Positions 29,015 through 31,907 of a stretch of 31,907 nucleotides of DNA are shown here, one piece after another (the first letter of the stretch is position 1; every line of letters begins with the position of its first letter). The position numbers and the translations under genes are program-made. Source of the DNA: JBAZQS01 sp041645075. GTDB taxonomy: Bacteria > Patescibacteriota > Patescibacteriia > 2-01-FULL-39-33. Location of the stretch: contig JBAZQS010000009.1 in NCBI GenBank assembly GCA_041645075.1, positions 1 to 31,907 on the forward strand. The letters run 5' to 3'. Below the pieces are notes generated by a model. The model was given only the letters and a program-made list of their open reading frames with translations. It was not told the origin of the DNA and did not search any database.

Positions 29015-30547
29015 ATGTATAACGAAAAGGTCTTAGACCATTTTAGAAACCCGAGAAATCAGGGCACCATTGCCAATGCCGACGGTGTCGGCCAGGTGGG
29101 CAATCCGGTTTGTATTTTACCGAATGAAAAAATTTTTTTAAATTCAAAATTTGAAAATATCATAAAAGCGACTCTCGGTTTTTTTGTCTTTTCTCACGAC
29201 TCTTCTAAAAATAAAATTTTAAACAGATCAATTAGAAATTATAATGGTGAAATAATTACCTTAAAAAATTGTTTTGGTGAAATATCATTGACGCCCGAGC
29301 ATTTGATTTTGGCGATGAAATTGCCTAAGCATTATGATTTTTTCAGGACAAAAAATAAGCAAAAATTAATTCCGGCCTGGTATCATGCCGGGCAATTGGA
29401 AAAAAGAGATGTGGTTTTATATCCTCGGCCCAAGGCGATAAAGGATATTAAATTTATCAAAATTAATGCCGCTAAGTTAAAACATGATTTTAAAAGCAAA
29501 GACCTACCTTCGCAAGCGCCGTTAAATCAATCATTAATGAGGTTATTTGGTTATTTTATGGCCGAAGGCAATGTTCAAGATAGAATTTCAAAAACCTATA
29601 TTTCTTTTACTTTAAATATCGGTGAAAGAGATATAATTGACGATATAAAAAAAATTTCTAAAGATTTGTTTGGCTTAGAGGTAAAAATTCAAGAAAAGCC
29701 GAAAGTAAAAACGGCGGTTGTTTTATTGTATAGCGCGCGATTAGCCAGATTTTTTAAAGAATTATTCGGCAATGGAGCGGAAAATAAATATTTTCCCGAA
29801 TTCATTATGGCGTTGCCTCTTTTAAAGCAAAAATCGCTTATAGCCGGGTTGTGGCGGGGCGATGGTTATGTTAATTTAAAGAGAGTCGGGCAAAGAGCCG
29901 GATATGCGACTATTTCTTATCAATTAGCCCAACAAATAAAAAATCTTTTATTAAGGCAAGGAATCGCGTCTTCAATTTACATTGATCCGGCAAAAAAAAT
30001 AGACGGGGTGAATCACAAGAAAGCCTACAGAATACACGTAGGACAAAGAGATTCTTTGATTAAATTGGCTGGTATTTTGGGGAAAAAATATTCTCCTAAT
30101 TCATATAAATCAATCAGTTCTTGGTTTGATGATGATTATTTTTATACGCCGATAACCGATATCAAGAAAATAAATTATCGGGGCAAGGTTTATAATCTGG
30201 AAGTTGAAGGCGCTCATTCGTTTATTTCTGAGGCATTTTGCCTTCATAATTGCGGCGATATAATGAAAATTTATATTAAAGTGGGTAAAAATAAAAAAAA
30301 TGAAGAAATGATTAAAGACATAAAATTTGAAACACTGGGTTGCGGCGCGGCCATCGCCACCTCGTCAATGCTTACCGAAATGGCAAAGGGCAAAACCATA
30401 GCCGAGGCGTTAAAAATAAAAAAATTAGATATTGCCGATGAGCTGGGCGGCTTGCCGTCGGTAAAACTTCATTGTTCAATTTTGGCTCACGAGGGACTGG
30501 AAGCGGCCGTTAAGGATTATGAATCAAAAAAATTAATTAATAAATAA
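29015..30547 (+). CDS. iscU: IscU-type Fe-S scaffold interrupted by an intein
   Basis: The 510-residue product is an IscU/NifU-N scaffold split by an intein. The N-extein (1-32) is MYNEKVLDHFRNPRNQG to VGNPV. The C-extein (413-510) begins CGDIMKIYIKV and includes GCGAAIATSS and SVKLHCSIL. Joined, they form a 130-residue protein with all three cluster cysteines and the CGD aspartate, which is the usual IscU size. IscU assembles [2Fe-2S] clusters from cysteine-desulfurase sulfur and passes them to target proteins. No desulfurase gene is in the window, so it must act from elsewhere. The gene lies between an Rrf2 regulator and a hemerythrin gene (three bases downstream). Splicing should be required for function, because the intein lies at a ligand cysteine. 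Confidence 0.95.
   Translation: MYNEKVLDHFRNPRNQGTIANADGVGQVGNPVCILPNEKIFLNSKFENIIKATLGFFVFSHDSSKNKILNRSIRNYNGEIITLKNCFGEISLTPEHLILAMKLPKHYDFFRTKNKQKLIPAWYHAGQLEKRDVVLYPRPKAIKDIKFIKINAAKLKHDFKSKDLPSQAPLNQSLMRLFGYFMAEGNVQDRISKTYISFTLNIGERDIIDDIKKISKDLFGLEVKIQEKPKVKTAVVLLYSARLARFFKELFGNGAENKYFPEFIMALPLLKQKSLIAGLWRGDGYVNLKRVGQRAGYATISYQLAQQIKNLLLRQGIASSIYIDPAKKIDGVNHKKAYRIHVGQRDSLIKLAGILGKKYSPNSYKSISSWFDDDYFYTPITDIKKINYRGKVYNLEVEGAHSFISEAFCLHNCGDIMKIYIKVGKNKKNEEMIKDIKFETLGCGAAIATSSMLTEMAKGKTIAEALKIKKLDIADELGGLPSVKLHCSILAHEGLEAAVKDYESKKLINK
29111..30250 (+). mobile_element. Full-length LAGLIDADG intein in iscU (380 residues)
   Basis: The intein runs from Cys33 to Asn412 of the precursor. Block A starts CILPNEKIFL. 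Block B has the TxxH motif TPEH at 93-96. Two dodecapeptide endonuclease motifs are present: LFGYFMAEGNV near 177-187 and LIAGLWRGDGYV near 275-286, each with an acidic residue. Block F is VYNLEVEGAHSF (392-403). Block G ends FCLHN, followed by Cys413. All residues for the standard splicing pathway (Cys1, TxxH, penultimate His, terminal Asn, Cys+1) are present. The endonuclease looks intact, so homing into unoccupied iscU alleles is plausible. Confidence 0.95.
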
Positions 30548-30550
30548 ATT

Positions 30551-31066
30551 ATGGACAAACCGACAGCCATACTTTCTGCCGAGCATAAGAATATATTAAA
30601 AGTGATTGAGGTTCTTATGAAGGAGTGCGATCTCGCGGCGGAGACGGGCAAAATAAACCGGGATTTTTTTGAAAAAGCCATTGATTTCATAAAAAATTAT
30701 GCCGACAAATTTCACCATGCCAAAGAAGAGGATATTTTATTTGTGGAGTTTTGCCGGGCCGAGGACCAATTTCATTGCAATCCGACGGAGCAGATGCTTT
30801 ATGAGCATAATTTAGGGCGGGATTTCGTTAAGGGCATGGTGGCTGGCCTAAGTGAAGGCAATCAGGATAAATTGATTGAGAATGCCAGGGGGTATGGCCA
30901 TTTATTGCAAGACCATATTTATAAAGAAGATAATATTTTATATCCGATGATTGATGAACATTTTAATGAAGCGACGCAAAATATGATCTTGGAAAAATTT
31001 AAGGAAGCGGAGAAAAATAGATTTAATCAGGGCGAAAAAGAAAAATATCTGGCCCTTTTCCTTTAA
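30551..31066 (+). CDS. Hemerythrin-like HHE-domain protein
   Basis: This 171-residue protein is a four-helix diiron protein of the hemerythrin/HHE family. Candidate ligands are His12 (SAEHKNIL), His55 or His56 with Glu59/60 (KFHHAKEED), His86 (YEHNLGRDF), and His117, His122 and Glu126 (YGHLLQDHIYKEDNILYPM). Proteins of this type bind oxygen or nitric oxide, and the YtfE/Ric group supports repair of damaged Fe-S clusters. It starts three bases after iscU, so they are co-transcribed. An oxygen/NO or iron-handling role next to Fe-S assembly fits. There is no signal peptide; the predicted site is cytoplasmic. No clear terminator follows; the palindromic element begins ten bases after the stop. 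Confidence 0.93.
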   Translation: MDKPTAILSAEHKNILKVIEVLMKECDLAAETGKINRDFFEKAIDFIKNYADKFHHAKEEDILFVEFCRAEDQFHCNPTEQMLYEHNLGRDFVKGMVAGLSEGNQDKLIENARGYGHLLQDHIYKEDNILYPMIDEHFNEATQNMILEKFKEAEKNRFNQGEKEKYLALFL

Positions 31067-31075
31067 CTTTTATTC

Positions 31076-31257
31076 AATGAGATGGTGGCAAAATTCCTTT
31101 TGCTGCAATTTGCTCTTTTTGTCCAATACTTCGTCAAGACGGCGCAAAATGATTTTCACCGTAGCCGGGCTACGGCTCAAATCATTTTGCTGGCTTTCCT
31201 CGTCTTGGACAAAAAGTTCTAAATTTCGCTTAAAAGTAATTTTACCACCATCTCATT
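31076..31257. repeat. MITE-like element with terminal inverted repeats
   Basis: The termini AATGAGATGGTGGCAAAATT (31076-31095) and AATTTTACCACCATCTCATT (31238-31257) are inverted copies, 19 of 20 identical. The interior is also a long imperfect hairpin: CTTTTTGTCCAA pairs with TTGGACAAAAAG and GCAAAATGATTTTCACC with GCTCAAATCATTTTGC, meeting at GTAGCCGGGCTAC. It has no ORF of note. The right end overlaps the stop codon of the minus-strand PH-domain gene. A relative occurs at 1-154. Confidence 0.8.
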
Positions 31258-31856
31258 TAATCGGTAATCAATTTATTAAAAGCGTCATCGCCTATCTTTT
31301 CTTTAATTTTATTAAGCAAAAATCCGGCTGGCGCGCCGCCGGCCGAATTGCCTTTTAGATAATTCTCCTGCCAATATAAAATATCGCCGACCACGCTCTG
31401 GGAATTTTTAATGGCGCTTAATTTTAATTTCACCCGTCCCTTGTTTAAAAGATTGATATAAATATCGCCCAGGCGCAAAATCGCGTTGACCGCGCCTTTG
31501 GACTCGCAGGAAACATCCCCAATCTTGCCATAAAGCGCCTCGGTAACAACCTGATTAAATAATCCCCGATGATCAATATCAATAATCCTCATATTAGTCA
31601 TCACAAAAACCGTGAAAAAATGAGAAAAATAAATTCTTAAAATAAGCCAAACGCCGATGACCAATAAGAGAAAAAAAATCGCCATCCCCCACCAGCCCTT
31701 TTGGAAAAGCGGGTAGATTAAAAAGAAGGGCAGAATAATTAAAATAATCGCCAATATTATCGGCCAGAAATAATGCCAGATTGAGCGCCTGACAATCCTC
31801 TTTATCTTTTCACCTTCGCGCAGATTGATATTTTTTAATAATACATTATTCAGCAT
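31257..31856 (-). CDS. Bacterial PH-domain membrane protein
   Basis: This 199-residue protein has two membrane helices (about 27-50, IWHYFWPIILAIILIILPFFLIYP, and 55-82, WWGMAIFFLLLVIGVWLILRIYF). A bacterial PH domain follows (about 85-160: FVMTNMRIIDIDHRGLFNQVVTEALYGKIGDVSCES). This is the YdbT/bPH_2 type of architecture. Such proteins are linked to envelope processes but lack a settled biochemical role. After the PH domain there is a Gly-Ala-Pro linker and a short helix to the end. The stop codon is formed within the end of the terminal-inverted-repeat element, so insertion may have changed the last residues. The ATG is at 31856. Confidence 0.85.
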   Translation of the reverse strand: MLNNVLLKNINLREGEKIKRIVRRSIWHYFWPIILAIILIILPFFLIYPLFQKGWWGMAIFFLLLVIGVWLILRIYFSHFFTVFVMTNMRIIDIDHRGLFNQVVTEALYGKIGDVSCESKGAVNAILRLGDIYINLLNKGRVKLKLSAIKNSQSVVGDILYWQENYLKGNSAGGAPAGFLLNKIKEKIGDDAFNKLITD

Positions 31857-31907
31857 GGCTTAAGGATTTATTTCTTTTGACGATGAAGTAATATTTTACT
31901 AATTCTA

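Noticed and set aside
29015..30547. Two separate genes or a frameshifted iscU with an inserted endonuclease gene
   Set aside because: The frame is continuous and the insertion has complete intein splice motifs at both ends, so a protein-spliced single gene explains it better.
1..31907. CRISPR array, tRNA or rRNA genes
   Set aside because: No regularly spaced direct repeats and no cloverleaf or rRNA-like segments were seen in the intergenic regions.
1..31907. Recoding of UGA as an amino acid
   Set aside because: TGA ends normal-length genes here, for example at 3163-3165 and 24907-24909, and conserved proteins contain no in-frame TGA.

Overview
The window looks like chromosomal DNA of a Patescibacteria/CPR bacterium, most like a Parcubacteria-type lineage. 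This is inferred from gene content and style, not from a database comparison. Genes are short and tightly packed, the DNA is AT-rich, and many starts have no Shine-Dalgarno (SD) sequence. Housekeeping genes (typA, purB, metG, murA, pyrG, rplI, rpmA) are scattered among small membrane, thioredoxin-fold and lipoprotein genes. UGA acts as a normal stop, so the UGA-recoding groups are not indicated. I see no tRNA, rRNA, CRISPR array, transposase or prophage.

Layout. 1-4850: typA, a one-domain RRM protein with a structured leader, an unknown SD-led protein, and a PurB-family lyase. 4860-7670: UvrD/PcrA helicase, YgjP-like metallopeptidase and a 37-residue basic micro-ORF. 7740-8900: on the minus strand, a pilin-like protein with a long coiled coil. 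8920-11415: three consecutive thiol-redox genes (small thioredoxin, thioredoxin-CcdA fusion, anchored double thioredoxin). 11420-17520: metG, an unknown soluble protein, CvpA, TatD, a large polytopic membrane protein and a HIT protein. 17530-18150: a 54-residue ORF and a repeat-rich gap. 18150-20800 (minus): murA overlapping a PEGA/beta-propeller protein. 20960-24851: CtpA protease, acylphosphatase, bL9 and CTP synthase. 24890-26460 (minus): an accessory island of HNH endonuclease and two small Cys-containing proteins, bounded by related inverted repeats. 26622-26894 (minus): bL27. 27023-28462: two lipoproteins, one C39-like. 28513-31066: Rrf2 regulator, intein-split IscU and hemerythrin. 31257-31856 (minus): PH-domain membrane protein.

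The main discovery candidate is the IscU-type Fe-S scaffold at 29015-30547. A 380-residue LAGLIDADG intein interrupts it exactly before the first cluster-ligand cysteine, so that cysteine is also the +1 splicing nucleophile. The gene lies between an Rrf2 regulator, whose promoter carries a dyad at the predicted start site, and a hemerythrin protein. This suggests an iron-sulfur/oxidant-response operon whose scaffold matures only after protein splicing.

The second candidate is the HNH island. The HNH gene sits between 23-bp inverted arms (20/23 identical), and the next gene sits between a second, related inverted pair that shares the central motif. That is an array-like arrangement. Dispersed palindromic elements are also frequent, including a 182-bp terminal-inverted-repeat element at 31076-31257 with a relative at the start of the window.
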